The position numbers and the translations under genes are program-made. 64,000 nt of DNA from a virus, in the IMG/VR virus record IMGVR_UViG_3300008267_013251, positions 69,594 through 133,593 of that record; one strand, given 5' to 3'. This document shows positions 16,257-24,654 of this stretch, piece by piece. The first letter of the stretch is position 1. Each line of letters opens with the position of its first letter. The notes beneath the pieces were generated by a model. The model saw only the letters and a program-made list of their open reading frames with translations, ran no database searches and had not been told where the DNA came from.

Positions 16257-16913
16257 ATGAAGACAAGACTCGAATTGCAATACGATGTAGCTTTAAATGC
16301 TCTTTCCAACGGTTTGACAGAAGCTGGAATAACAGTTGGTGATATAAACACTTTGCGAGTAAAAGGTCAAAGATTAGTTGAAACCAATCGCAACCAATAT
16401 AATAGCGTATTCGGAATGCTTGAAAATCTTGTCGCACAAAGAATTAATGAAGAACAAGCGCCAGCAACAGCGCCAGCTTCTCCAGCAGCAGCCAGCAAGG
16501 AACAGCAAGCATTTGCTGCTAAAAGCACACAATTACAAACTGCAATAAGAAATTACTTCGCAAGTATATTCAAGCTAGGTGGCGGTCCAAGCGTACAAGA
16601 ACAAATGAAAAAGATGATTGGAACTGTTAATAGCTTCACTAATCAAGTACTACAAAAGAAGTTTGGCGTAGGAGGAAAGCCAGCTGTTGATCCTATGGCA
16701 GCAAAAATGGCCCAGTCTTCTGCTAAACCACCAGCTGGAAAACCTCAAGGCGCACCCGCACCAGCTGGAACCCCAGCCAAACCTGCTTCTGGTCAGCCAC
16801 AATACAATCCATTAGCTACACAATCAGTAGCTACAACTGATATCAAAGCAGGCCAGCAACAAGCTGCACAGCCTCAATATAATCCATTTGCAGCACAATC
16901 AGTAATAGCCTAA
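16257..16913 (+). CDS. Ala/Pro/Gln-rich protein, probable virion or scaffold component
   Basis: 218 aa starting at ATG 16257 (GGAGAAC just upstream). Helical N-terminal 75 residues, an Ala/Pro-rich hinge (PATAPASPAAASKEQQ), a helical middle and a low-complexity tail containing two copies of QPQYNP-[LF]-A-[TA]-QSV. Composition suits a scaffold, head or linker protein. It directly follows the SNF2-like helicase and may be co-expressed. No named family. Confidence 0.65.
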   Translation: MKTRLELQYDVALNALSNGLTEAGITVGDINTLRVKGQRLVETNRNQYNSVFGMLENLVAQRINEEQAPATAPASPAAASKEQQAFAAKSTQLQTAIRNYFASIFKLGGGPSVQEQMKKMIGTVNSFTNQVLQKKFGVGGKPAVDPMAAKMAQSSAKPPAGKPQGAPAPAGTPAKPASGQPQYNPLATQSVATTDIKAGQQQAAQPQYNPFAAQSVIA

Positions 16914-16914
16914 T

Positions 16915-17982
16915 CTATATCTGAGAATTATCGTGAACTCTGTTCACTCTTATGAAAGTTGTACATTTAGAGAGGTCTTTTAGCTTTGTCGTACCAACAT
17001 AGGTGCAAGTGCTTCTTAGACCTCCTAGTATTTGCTCCATAGTTTCAGATACTAGACCCTTGTAAGGAACTTCAATCACACGGCCTTCACTCGCTCTGTA
17101 TTGTGCTTTACCACCGTAGTGTTTTTCCATAGCCATGCTACTGCTCATGCCATAGAAAACCATTTTTTGTTTTTTACCGTTTGCATCACACACAAATTTG
17201 CCACCGCACTCATCATGCCCTGCAAGATATCCACCAAGCATAACAAAGTCTGCTCCAGCACCAATTGCTTTAGAAATGTCTCCCGGCATACGAACACCAC
17301 CATCTGAACAGATATGGCCACCGACTCCATGGGCAGCATCAGCACACTCAATAATCGCTGATAGTTGGGGCATCCCAACACCTGTTACCAAACGAGTCGT
17401 ACAAGATTTCCCACCGCCAATTCCAACCTTAACTATGCTCACTTTGCCTACTAACAGCAATTCAAGCGTCTGCTCTGGTGTACAAACATTTCCGGCCATA
17501 ATAATGCTGCTGGGAAACCAATCCCGCACTTCTTTACATTTTTCAACAAATGACTGTGTGTATCCATTCGCAACATCAATACAAATCTTGGGAAATCGAA
17601 CCTGTCGATTTTGCAGAATCCTAAGCTTCTCATAATCTGCATCGCTCGTTCCAATCGTATAAAATACTTTATCTACAACATTAGGGTCTTCATCTTTATA
17701 AAATTTTTCAAGTTCAGATAAAGAATAGAACTTATGAAGAGCAGTATGGCAGTTATACTTGGCCAAAGCCTTAGCCATTTCCATAGTGCCAATTGTGTCC
17801 ATGTTGGCAGCAATTATCGGGACACCAACATCAACGGCAACAGCATCTTTCGGATTCGTATCGCAATTTAAAAAACGAAAACTTCTGTTAAGATCAACAT
17901 CGGCTCGACTAACAGCTTGACTTCTTTTTGGCTTGATGAGAACATCACTAAAATCAAGCTTGATATCATTTTCAATTTGCAT
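16915..17982 (-). CDS. guaC: GMP reductase (IMPDH/GMPR family)
   Basis: 355 aa, about the length of bacterial GuaC. The TIM-barrel shows DFSDVLIKPKRS at the N-terminus, PIIAANMDTIGT near 55, the catalytic Cys loop GGGKSCTTRLVTGVGMPQLS near 175 and GGHICSDGGVRMPGD plus GADFVMLGGYLAGHDE near 225-250. These fit GuaC better than IMP dehydrogenase, and no CBS domain is present. The enzyme turns GMP into IMP with NADPH. ATG 17982 has GGAGG in front; an upstream in-frame ATG lacks one. It could shift G pools toward A for an AT-rich genome. Confidence 0.9.
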   Translation of the reverse strand: MQIENDIKLDFSDVLIKPKRSQAVSRADVDLNRSFRFLNCDTNPKDAVAVDVGVPIIAANMDTIGTMEMAKALAKYNCHTALHKFYSLSELEKFYKDEDPNVVDKVFYTIGTSDADYEKLRILQNRQVRFPKICIDVANGYTQSFVEKCKEVRDWFPSSIIMAGNVCTPEQTLELLLVGKVSIVKVGIGGGKSCTTRLVTGVGMPQLSAIIECADAAHGVGGHICSDGGVRMPGDISKAIGAGADFVMLGGYLAGHDECGGKFVCDANGKKQKMVFYGMSSSMAMEKHYGGKAQYRASEGRVIEVPYKGLVSETMEQILGGLRSTCTYVGTTKLKDLSKCTTFIRVNRVHDNSQI

Positions 17983-18020
17983 GTTGCCTCCAAATCTCTC
18001 CATGCAATTATAGGTATTTT

Positions 18021-18620
18021 TTATTCAAATAGGAATGTCTCAGAGGCTAATGTCTCGTTAATTTCGTTGAGTGTATCAATACGCATTTCAATTTTCATGC
18101 CTAAAGTATAATACGGCGCAGCGTAGTATTCCATGCTCTTTTTAGCTTCCTCTATAGAAGTAAAATATACAATTGATTTTTTATCTTTAGGAATATCTAA
18201 GCTTGCGTTGTCAAGCTCTTTATTGTTAGTAATATCAACTATTTTAAAATATTTTGGTAGCTGTCTTCTTTCAAGAAGCAAAGCAACCTGTTCGACAACA
18301 AGTTTAGAAATGAAATAATATTTTACATAGAAGTCATATTTGTTTTGATTATATGGCTTTTTAAAAAATGGATTTATCTCTTTAATGAAAGAATCAATCT
18401 CTCCCTCATCAATAAGCTCTTTTATTTCCTGTTCTTTTCCTGAAATAAATGATATGTCAAAATATGAGGAAAGCTTGTAGTTTGTAAGCAACCTAAAAAT
18501 ATTGAATATATCAATTTTATCTATGTATGTATTTTTTTTAGACTTCGAAGTTTTTTTCTTACCTACAAAGTTTCTAAGAATATATTCAGATATACCATTA
18601 ATAGCAACAACATCAATCAT
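18021..18620 (-). CDS. Hypothetical protein
   Basis: 199 aa, Lys/Ile/Asp-rich and mostly helical, with an Ile-rich N-terminus and a KKKTSKSKKNTY basic patch near residue 20. No domain recognised. It overlaps the 18613 gene by 8 bp and is likely part of the same transcript as the SNF2 helicase upstream. Confidence 0.65.
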   Translation of the reverse strand: MIDVVAINGISEYILRNFVGKKKTSKSKKNTYIDKIDIFNIFRLLTNYKLSSYFDISFISGKEQEIKELIDEGEIDSFIKEINPFFKKPYNQNKYDFYVKYYFISKLVVEQVALLLERRQLPKYFKIVDITNNKELDNASLDIPKDKKSIVYFTSIEEAKKSMEYYAAPYYTLGMKIEMRIDTLNEINETLASETFLFE

Positions 18621-18810
18621 CAGTATTATTTAGAGTAACTTCGGCAGCTTTATTCAGCCCAAAGTTGACTAATTTCTTGTGTAAGGAAGACTCTCCAAAA
18701 AATGACAACACTAAATCATCTGCCATTTTGAGAACTTCTTCTTGAGTCACAGTTTGTGGAAATTTTCTGATTTCCAAAATCCTGTAAAACCACTCATTTT
18801 GATCAATCAT
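18613..18810 (-). CDS. Small hypothetical protein
   Basis: 65 aa. ATG 18810 is preferred: it lies inside the end of the helicase gene (ATG-ATTGA overlap) behind an AGGATC site; a longer reading frame begins farther inside the helicase. Helical, with VTQEEVLKMADDLVLSFFG. No family recognised. Confidence 0.55.
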   Translation of the reverse strand: MIDQNEWFYRILEIRKFPQTVTQEEVLKMADDLVLSFFGESSLHKKLVNFGLNKAAEVTLNNTDD

Positions 18811-20875
18811 TGGATTTGATCCTGTTGAAAAGAACCTCGTACCTTCCAACAATAAGGCAAAGTGCTTTCAAATACAAGGAGTCTGTAGAATACTTTTCAA
18901 TCAAATTTTTCAAAGCCTTTACATCGGTTCGAGATATCAAAGGATAAGCCGTATCTTCAGGTTTTGCATTAATGATTAACTGTGCTTTTTCAACAGCTTC
19001 ATTTTCTGTGAATGTGGGGATTACACCATTTGACCTCGCAGATTCGTATTCACAAATGACTTCAACATAATTCCTACCATTCTTGACTGGAACCTTTTCT
19101 GGCTCTACAGCTTGATGTGCCTCTTTCTCAAAAGTCTGGGCAATCAAAGTTTCTTTCTGATCCAGAAGTTCAAACAGCCGACGATCAAGAGGATGATCTG
19201 AAATAAATCGGATAATTTCTACTTTATTGCTCTTCTGACCAAACCGGCACACACGATCCTCTGACTGCTTGTTGAGAGCAGGCACCCAATCCAAATCAAC
19301 GAACAGCACTTTCCAAGCACGGGTCATATTGAAACCTGTGCCACCAGAATAAATGGTGGATGCGATTCCTTTGATTTTTCCACTATCAAAATCATCAATA
19401 ATCATCTGCCTCTCATGAGGTTTGGTGTCCTTATCAATAATGCCCCATCCCTTCTGCAAACGCAGAGCATCAAGGGGTGCCCTGTGTGCAGAGAAAATAA
19501 CCAGAGGAACCTCTTGCTCTTCACATTCATTTACATATTCCATCATCGCTGGAATACGGCTTTTCGCAATCTCTGTGCGAATACTGCTAAAAGCATGAAG
19601 TGGAGGCAAAGAGCCCCGGCTTAAGATAGAGGCATACTCCTTTTCCAGATTATCGAGTGTCTTCTTGATGACCTCTCCAGAAGATGAGTCAAGAGAGACA
19701 AGAATGTTTGTGTAAATCTTGTCTGGCAGTTGAGGCAAAACATCTTTGCGCTTTCTTGCAAGCCTTACTCTTGAAATCAAATCTGGCAATTCTGGGGAAG
19801 GTGTTCCCCACTCAACTCCAAAACGAGCCTTACGACCATTAAATAATTCGAAGAAATAATCATAAGGCCTTGTGCCATATTTGTTGAATACAATCTTTTC
19901 AAGATTGCAAGCAGCAAAGACACCCCACAAGTCTTCGGGCCGACTCAACAATGGAGTACCAGTAAGAGCCCAAGTGCTCTTGGTGTTTCTAGAAAGAGTA
20001 CGCAGCTTTTTGTGACCGCTGGTTTTTGTACCTTTATACTGGTGAGCTTCGTCAACGATAAGATAAGTCTCATTGAGGACATTTTTGAAATTGTCCTCAA
20101 GGGCACAGACAGGGTACTGGCTATCTTCTGTTTTTTTCGGCAGAAGAAAATCAGGCAAAAGTTCCCTGTTAACAATTAGAATCTCGTTCTTATTAGGCAG
20201 ACGGAATTTGTCTTTGCCAACTAGAACTTCAACCTCGTACTCCGAAACAGCTTTGGTGCTGTTAAGTACAGAAACCTTGTAGTCAGGCCTCCATTTGTTT
20301 GATTCCTTTACCCAGTTAAACTTCAAGCTTGATGGGCAAACAATCAAAACCCTCGCCTCCATCGGCAAGGCGCAAAGGGTTTGAATTGTCTTGCCAGTAC
20401 CCATTTCATCACCAAGCAAAGCTGCGCTGTGGCTGGCAAGAAAATTGGCCCCTTCTTTTTGATAGTCAAAAAGTTTGTTGAAGTTTCTACATTTAGGCTG
20501 CTCAACAAACTCCGAAAGAAGCGACTCCGCAATTTTGATGTTCAATATTTTCCCAACTTCGACTGCTCGTTGAATCGAAGCTTTAGTCAAAGGAAATTTC
20601 CAGCATCCCTGCTGCTTGTCCCAAGAACGATTGGGAATCGTTTTAATAAGTTCTACATGTCCAGCGTTGAAAGGAATGAAGATGCAACCATCCTCCGTAA
20701 TTTCAGAAGGACGGTTGACATCTTTTTTTACTGATTGATTCTGAAATTCAGCAGGCACACAATCATTGTGATAGGTGTACCATTCATCGCTATAGTTAAC
20801 GGCAACTCCCTCACCAGCAAAAACAGTTTTCTGGCAAGCCGAGCAGTTCTTTTCGAATTTGTTAACAATAGCCAT
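18803..20875 (-). CDS. SNF2-family DNA helicase/ATPase with N-terminal zinc finger
   Basis: 690 aa. The start ATG 20875 is fixed by GGAGG. A Cys/His finger (CSACQ then YHNDC, residues 8-38) precedes a HARP-like segment (residues 60-115). Motifs: GDEMGTGKT near 155, DEAH in LIVDEAHQYKG near 275, LTGTPLLSRPEDLWG near 308, and a C-terminal lobe with YSGGTGFNMT near 515 and SEDRVCRFGQ near 538. The architecture resembles SMARCAL1-type annealing helicases used in fork remodelling. Likely replication or recombination function; upstream of two small coupled genes. Confidence 0.9.
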   Translation of the reverse strand: MAIVNKFEKNCSACQKTVFAGEGVAVNYSDEWYTYHNDCVPAEFQNQSVKKDVNRPSEITEDGCIFIPFNAGHVELIKTIPNRSWDKQQGCWKFPLTKASIQRAVEVGKILNIKIAESLLSEFVEQPKCRNFNKLFDYQKEGANFLASHSAALLGDEMGTGKTIQTLCALPMEARVLIVCPSSLKFNWVKESNKWRPDYKVSVLNSTKAVSEYEVEVLVGKDKFRLPNKNEILIVNRELLPDFLLPKKTEDSQYPVCALEDNFKNVLNETYLIVDEAHQYKGTKTSGHKKLRTLSRNTKSTWALTGTPLLSRPEDLWGVFAACNLEKIVFNKYGTRPYDYFFELFNGRKARFGVEWGTPSPELPDLISRVRLARKRKDVLPQLPDKIYTNILVSLDSSSGEVIKKTLDNLEKEYASILSRGSLPPLHAFSSIRTEIAKSRIPAMMEYVNECEEQEVPLVIFSAHRAPLDALRLQKGWGIIDKDTKPHERQMIIDDFDSGKIKGIASTIYSGGTGFNMTRAWKVLFVDLDWVPALNKQSEDRVCRFGQKSNKVEIIRFISDHPLDRRLFELLDQKETLIAQTFEKEAHQAVEPEKVPVKNGRNYVEVICEYESARSNGVIPTFTENEAVEKAQLIINAKPEDTAYPLISRTDVKALKNLIEKYSTDSLYLKALCLIVGRYEVLFNRIKSND

Positions 20876-20936
20876 TTCAGAATCCTCCATTAGTAAGTAA
20901 ATCTGCAATTAGGCATGATCAGAAAAAGATTCGCCA

Positions 20937-21794
20937 TCATGCATTCTTGACAATAATTTGATATTGCTGAATGTCTTCACTAGCTACAATATCTTTGAGC
21001 CTTTCAATAATCTTGTTAAATCGTTTGTGAATTGCCCATCGGCAATACTTCTTTCCAGTACGAGGACTTGGATTGTCATCGATAAACTTTTCTACCCATT
21101 TTTTACGATTTTGAAGATAACACCGAATGATTTTTCGATCTGTTTCATCATAGCATGCATTATTAATAAGATACTCAAAGCTAACATTTTTTTCTAGACT
21201 GCCCAAAAGACTAAACTGCTTATTATTTTTTTTGGATTTGGCATCCAAACTTTCCAAGCTGTTACGGTTATTATCATTTGCAAATGACTCATCAATTGGC
21301 AGAGAACTATATTCACAAACGGTATTCTTTTGCTTTTGCTGCATACGAAGTACCCTTTTGAATTCTTGCAGTTTTGACTTAACAGCAATATAGGCATAGG
21401 TAGTGAACAAAACATCTGGCTTGGTGTAGTACCAGATTGCATTCCTGAATGCCATCAATCCAATCGCATATGCATCTTCTTGATTCTTTTCTTCAATCTT
21501 CAGTTTATGAATCAAATTGTAAATAATTCGGTTGGAATTTTTAATTAATTCCTCTTCCATAACAAGCGGAATCAACATGCTAGGTAGATCATTATAGAAT
21601 TGCAACTTAATATCTTCCGAAACTTCATTTAATAGCGACTCTGGGTCTTTGGACAACTTTCCAACAAAACTGATGAATGTGCCCTTTTTTTGATTCAGAG
21701 CCTTGAACCATTGTTTACTCAAATTATTAGCTTGAGCTATCACTTGAAAATCACTTTTGTCAGCAATGTCATAAAGATTAACTACAGTACTCAC
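20937..21794 (-). CDS. RNA polymerase sigma-70-like factor (first of three)
   Basis: 285 aa from GTG 21794, which has GGAGG 8 bp upstream; an upstream ATG at 21809 is also possible. A region-2 block (EDAYAIGLMAFRNAIWYYT...LFTTYAYIAVKSKLQEF, residues 110-160) is the -10 binding and core-binding part of sigma-70. The C-terminal part (DRKIIRCYLQNRKKWVEKF, then a basic helix) could act as region 4. It aligns by eye with the protein at 27325. Could be the phage late sigma factor. Confidence 0.7.
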   Translation of the reverse strand: MSTVVNLYDIADKSDFQVIAQANNLSKQWFKALNQKKGTFISFVGKLSKDPESLLNEVSEDIKLQFYNDLPSMLIPLVMEEELIKNSNRIIYNLIHKLKIEEKNQEDAYAIGLMAFRNAIWYYTKPDVLFTTYAYIAVKSKLQEFKRVLRMQQKQKNTVCEYSSLPIDESFANDNNRNSLESLDAKSKKNNKQFSLLGSLEKNVSFEYLINNACYDETDRKIIRCYLQNRKKWVEKFIDDNPSPRTGKKYCRWAIHKRFNKIIERLKDIVASEDIQQYQIIVKNA

Positions 21795-21902
21795 TAATAT
21801 ATCCTCCATAATTACTATTGATAACACCGAATTACCATAGAGCCTGTTAAGGCCTATGTCAACCTATGTTAATAGCAGCTAAGAATGGTTTCGCCGGATT
21901 GG

Positions 21903-22037
21903 CTACTGTACTTTACGAACTTTGACTTTAATTTTTTCATGCCTTAAATCCATAATAGCACGAAGAATGTTGAATACCTCCGCTGGCTTGGCCTTGCGAA
22001 GATCGATAGTTTTGATTCTAGAAGACTTTGATTTCAT
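21903..22037 (-). CDS. Small basic hypothetical protein
   Basis: 44 aa (begins MKSKSSRIKTIDLRKA, ends HEKIKVKVRKVQ), with GGAGG 11 bp before the ATG. Very basic, helical. Fills most of the otherwise empty stretch 21828-22133; the rest holds nothing I can support. Confidence 0.55.
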   Translation of the reverse strand: MKSKSSRIKTIDLRKAKPAEVFNILRAIMDLRHEKIKVKVRKVQ

Positions 22038-22133
22038 ATAAAAGTATTACCTCCAATTTGCTATTTACGCTCTACGCAAAGAAATATCTTGGAAATTCTA
22101 TATAATAGTGCCTCAACAAGACTAAAATATCAT

Positions 22134-22838
22134 ATGGAAAAGTCAAGAGTCACAATCCAGTATGGTTCCAAACCATATTTATTGATCGCACCTCATGGAT
22201 ACCATGGAGACGATTACAATACTGATATCATAACAGAAAGAATAGCCAGCGTACTAAATTGCAACGCCATTATTAATCATGGATGGCAAAAATCAGAACG
22301 CTTAGACATCGATAAAGACAAAGCTAATTGCAACAATGTTTCACACATGAGAGATGTTGTGGCAGACGAATTTCTATACCCCGTCTTAAGAACTGCAAAC
22401 ACGATAGCAAAAAGAAATGGAATTTGTATTGTAGTCTGGATACATGGGATTGCTAACCAGATCAGACAGATTACGAACGAAAAGAATCTAGACATGATTT
22501 TTGGAAATGGCGCAGGCAAAAATTATAACAGCTTTAGTTGCCCGCTTTCTTTAAAAGAATATGTCATTTATATGCTTCACCAAAATGGTATGAAATGCTA
22601 CGACAGCGCTCCGGGTAGCATGTATTCTGGATTTGGCCATAACAACATGAACCAACTTTGGGTCAGACACTACCCAGATATAAAGATACATTCTTTTCAA
22701 ATGGAAATTATAAAAGAACTTAGAGAAGATGAAACTATTAGCCTTTTAACCGCCGAATATATGGCTGATGCTTTTAAAAACATGGTGAACTATAAAACAT
22801 GGGTAAGGCCATCACATGTGTTTTACAAAAAGGTTTGA
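22134..22838 (+). CDS. N-formylglutamate amidohydrolase-like hydrolase
   Basis: 234 aa from ATG 22134. LLIAPHGYHGDD near residue 16 (metal His), ASVLNCNAIINH near 38, VVWIHGI near 104 and IHSFQMEIIKELR near 195 parallel the PHGG, H and Q-x-E signatures of the FGase superfamily, zinc amidohydrolases related to M14 peptidases. It could cut an amide in a peptide, polyglutamate or cell-wall compound. No signal peptide. TCAT precedes the ATG as at the 1366 gene, after CTAAAATA, a weak late-like box. Stops 1 bp before the convergent gene. Confidence 0.55.
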   Translation: MEKSRVTIQYGSKPYLLIAPHGYHGDDYNTDIITERIASVLNCNAIINHGWQKSERLDIDKDKANCNNVSHMRDVVADEFLYPVLRTANTIAKRNGICIVVWIHGIANQIRQITNEKNLDMIFGNGAGKNYNSFSCPLSLKEYVIYMLHQNGMKCYDSAPGSMYSGFGHNNMNQLWVRHYPDIKIHSFQMEIIKELREDETISLLTAEYMADAFKNMVNYKTWVRPSHVFYKKV

Positions 22839-22839
22839 A

Positions 22840-23100
22840 TTACACAACTTTTGAAGACACATTTCCTAAGTTGTATTCCTCAATAAAATTTAAAAGTGTT
22901 GCCATAGTATCATAATGAATTGGACAAGTAAAATAGAGATTTCTATGTTCGTTGATGTAACAAACTAGTTTTAAAGTATTGACATTTAAAATTTTCCAAA
23001 CAGTATCCCCAAAGCCAGCAATACTTCCGTCACATTTTTTGATTAGGAAAAGCTCAGAAATTTCTGTTCTACCAAACTTAGCGTTGATTGATTTAGGCAT
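22840..23100 (-). CDS. Hypothetical protein
   Basis: 86 aa with GGAGG before the ATG. Contains IAGFGDTVWKILNVNTL and VCYINEHRNLYFTCPIHYD; mixed sheet and helix. No family recognised. Confidence 0.6.
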   Translation of the reverse strand: MPKSINAKFGRTEISELFLIKKCDGSIAGFGDTVWKILNVNTLKLVCYINEHRNLYFTCPIHYDTMATLLNFIEEYNLGNVSSKVV

Positions 23101-23174
23101 GACAATCCTCCATGAATCATAGTCAAAATATTATCATCCATGATAAAAAAGTCAAGAAAAAACCACATAGTTAC

Positions 23175-23182
23175 AATAAATA
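23175..23182 (+). promoter_or_regulatory. Late-promoter-like box AATAAATA
   Basis: One mismatch to TATAAATA, then AAGT and ATG 23187, exactly 4 bp. There is no ribosome site before the ATG. Confidence 0.4.
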
Positions 23183-23186
23183 AAGT

Positions 23187-23498
23187 ATGCCAAGCGTATC
23201 CAAATCACAACAAAGATTTTTCGGGGCTGTAAAAAAATGCCAAGACACAGGCGTTTGCCTGAGCAAAAAAATAAAACAAGTAGCAAAATCTATGAGTAAA
23301 AAAGCTGTTAAAGATTTTGCTAAGACAAAACACAAAAAGCTCCCTGAGAGATTCGGGGAAGGATTTTTGTCGTTCGGTGAGTTCGTTCTATTAAGAGAGG
23401 GTAAAAATATGTGTGAGTGCAAATGCTCCGGTTGCAAAACAGATTGCAAATTATGTGATTGCAAAAACTGCTCTTGCAAGGGATGTAAGTGTAAATAA
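23187..23498 (+). CDS. DUF3008-like protein with cysteine-rich metallothionein-like tail
   Basis: 103 aa. The first 60 residues (MPSVSKSQQRFFGAVKKCQ, then VAKSMSKKAVKDFAKTKHKKLPE) match the DUF3008-type small basic protein common in phages. Then comes GEGFLSFGEFVLLREGKNM, similar to capsid-targeting leaders, and a 28-residue tail with 11 Cys spaced mostly as CxC or CxxC and separated by Lys, like a metallothionein. This tail could bind zinc, copper or iron-sulfur, or crosslink. Ahead is an AATAAATA box and behind is a strong terminator, so it may form a single-gene transcript. Confidence 0.75.
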   Translation: MPSVSKSQQRFFGAVKKCQDTGVCLSKKIKQVAKSMSKKAVKDFAKTKHKKLPERFGEGFLSFGEFVLLREGKNMCECKCSGCKTDCKLCDCKNCSCKGCKCK

Positions 23499-23521
23499 AA
23501 AAAATATTTTAAAATTTAAAA

Positions 23522-23550
23522 AATAAGACCCTCACTATGAGGGTCTTATT
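23522..23550 (+). terminator. Rho-independent terminator
   Basis: 13-bp stem AATAAGACCCTCA / TGAGGGTCTTATT with a 3-nt loop, then eight T. It lies between convergent genes (23498 and 23555) and its T run favours the plus strand; the A run on the other side suits the minus strand as well. Confidence 0.85.
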
Positions 23551-23554
23551 TTTT

Positions 23555-23896
23555 TTATTCACTTAAGAATCTAATATAGCACTCCCCATAAACTTCTATT
23601 TTACCAACTATTGCCTGATATTCTTTTTGAGTCATGTCCAAGTCAACTGCTTTCATCAATTCTTTATACTTAGTTTTGCAAAGTTTTTTTGCCTGCTGAA
23701 GGCCTTCCTCCTTAAGAGTATTAATTACCTCGGCATATGGCTGATCCTTTGCAGCAAAGTGGTAGTAAGAAACGATTGCATCTCCACCTTTCTCCTTAGC
23801 CTTAGATGCTGATTCTTTCGCACCAGCTTTTCTATTCTTTAAAAAAACCATAACATCTTCTGATTGCTTATTATTTGTAGCTTCTGAAAAATTCAT
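23555..23896 (-). CDS. Hypothetical protein
   Basis: 113 aa, Lys/Glu/Ala-rich with helical segments (KNRKAGAKESASKAKEKGG, EEGLQQAKKLCKTKYKEL). GGGGGA precedes the ATG. It overlaps the next gene by 4 bp. No family recognised. Confidence 0.65.
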   Translation of the reverse strand: MNFSEATNNKQSEDVMVFLKNRKAGAKESASKAKEKGGDAIVSYYHFAAKDQPYAEVINTLKEEGLQQAKKLCKTKYKELMKAVDLDMTQKEYQAIVGKIEVYGECYIRFLSE

Positions 23897-24651
23897 AAGT
23901 CCCCCTTAGTTGTAACATCATTCTGTTTAATCAAAAAATCAAGACATCCAGCCATAGAAAGACCATGCATTCTTTTTGGCTTTTTAACAAAGTCACTCAA
24001 ACAAGCTGGTGGTTTACATTTGAAATTCTGCATCCAGAAATTTGAATTCAAAATCTCCTTCATATAATCCTTGATACATGCCTCATGAGTGAATAATCCC
24101 ATACTGACAACTTGATTCCATATTTTTTTTATAATCTGTTTTGCAGTTGGAATCAAATCAACATCTATAAAACCAAACATAATATTCTCTTCAAACTTTT
24201 CAATATTTACCTCAATTATCCCCGGCACGAAAATGCAACTATCAATCTTGCCGTACTTACTGACATATGACTTTGTGTTTTCTAGCGTGGATGCAAACTG
24301 ACCTTTTTGAAACTTCCCTAGATGACTATATTTTTGATCATAAGTTTCATATTCAGCAGACTCCAGAAGACCACAAAACGAATCAAAAACATAATATTTT
24401 TTATTTAAATGATGAGCCAAATGAGAAAGCTTTGCTGTCATGCCACCAGCATAACACCCAAATTCAACCATCGCTCCGTCTGTATTTTTATACCTAAGTA
24501 TATAGTCTGCCATATACAAAGCATCGGGCAAAAAATGCCCGCACGGAATATTTTCCTGTGCCTTTTTGAATTCATCCAGCAGATAGCTTCGAAACTCTTT
24601 CGTATCGATGCCATCATCAAAAGATTTAGACAAAAATATTTCTTCATCCAT
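23893..24651 (-). CDS. TylF/macrocin-O-methyltransferase-like SAM methyltransferase
   Basis: 252 aa. MVEFGCYAGGMTAKL near 58 is the SAM Gly loop, YYVFDSFCGL near 84 matches the TylF FDTFeG-like signature, GIIEVNIEKF and FGFIDVDLIPTAKQI near 160-175 the metal-binding Asp region. Members methylate sugar hydroxyls on natural products and glycans. An AATATATA box with 4-bp spacing is the only upstream signal. With several GTs here, it may methylate a virion or host glycan. Confidence 0.75.
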   Translation of the reverse strand: MDEEIFLSKSFDDGIDTKEFRSYLLDEFKKAQENIPCGHFLPDALYMADYILRYKNTDGAMVEFGCYAGGMTAKLSHLAHHLNKKYYVFDSFCGLLESAEYETYDQKYSHLGKFQKGQFASTLENTKSYVSKYGKIDSCIFVPGIIEVNIEKFEENIMFGFIDVDLIPTAKQIIKKIWNQVVSMGLFTHEACIKDYMKEILNSNFWMQNFKCKPPACLSDFVKKPKRMHGLSMAGCLDFLIKQNDVTTKGDL

Positions 24652-24654
24652 GAC

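Noticed and set aside
17198-17635. 145-aa + strand frame inside guaC
   Set aside because: Shadow of the conserved GMP reductase, with no ribosome site.
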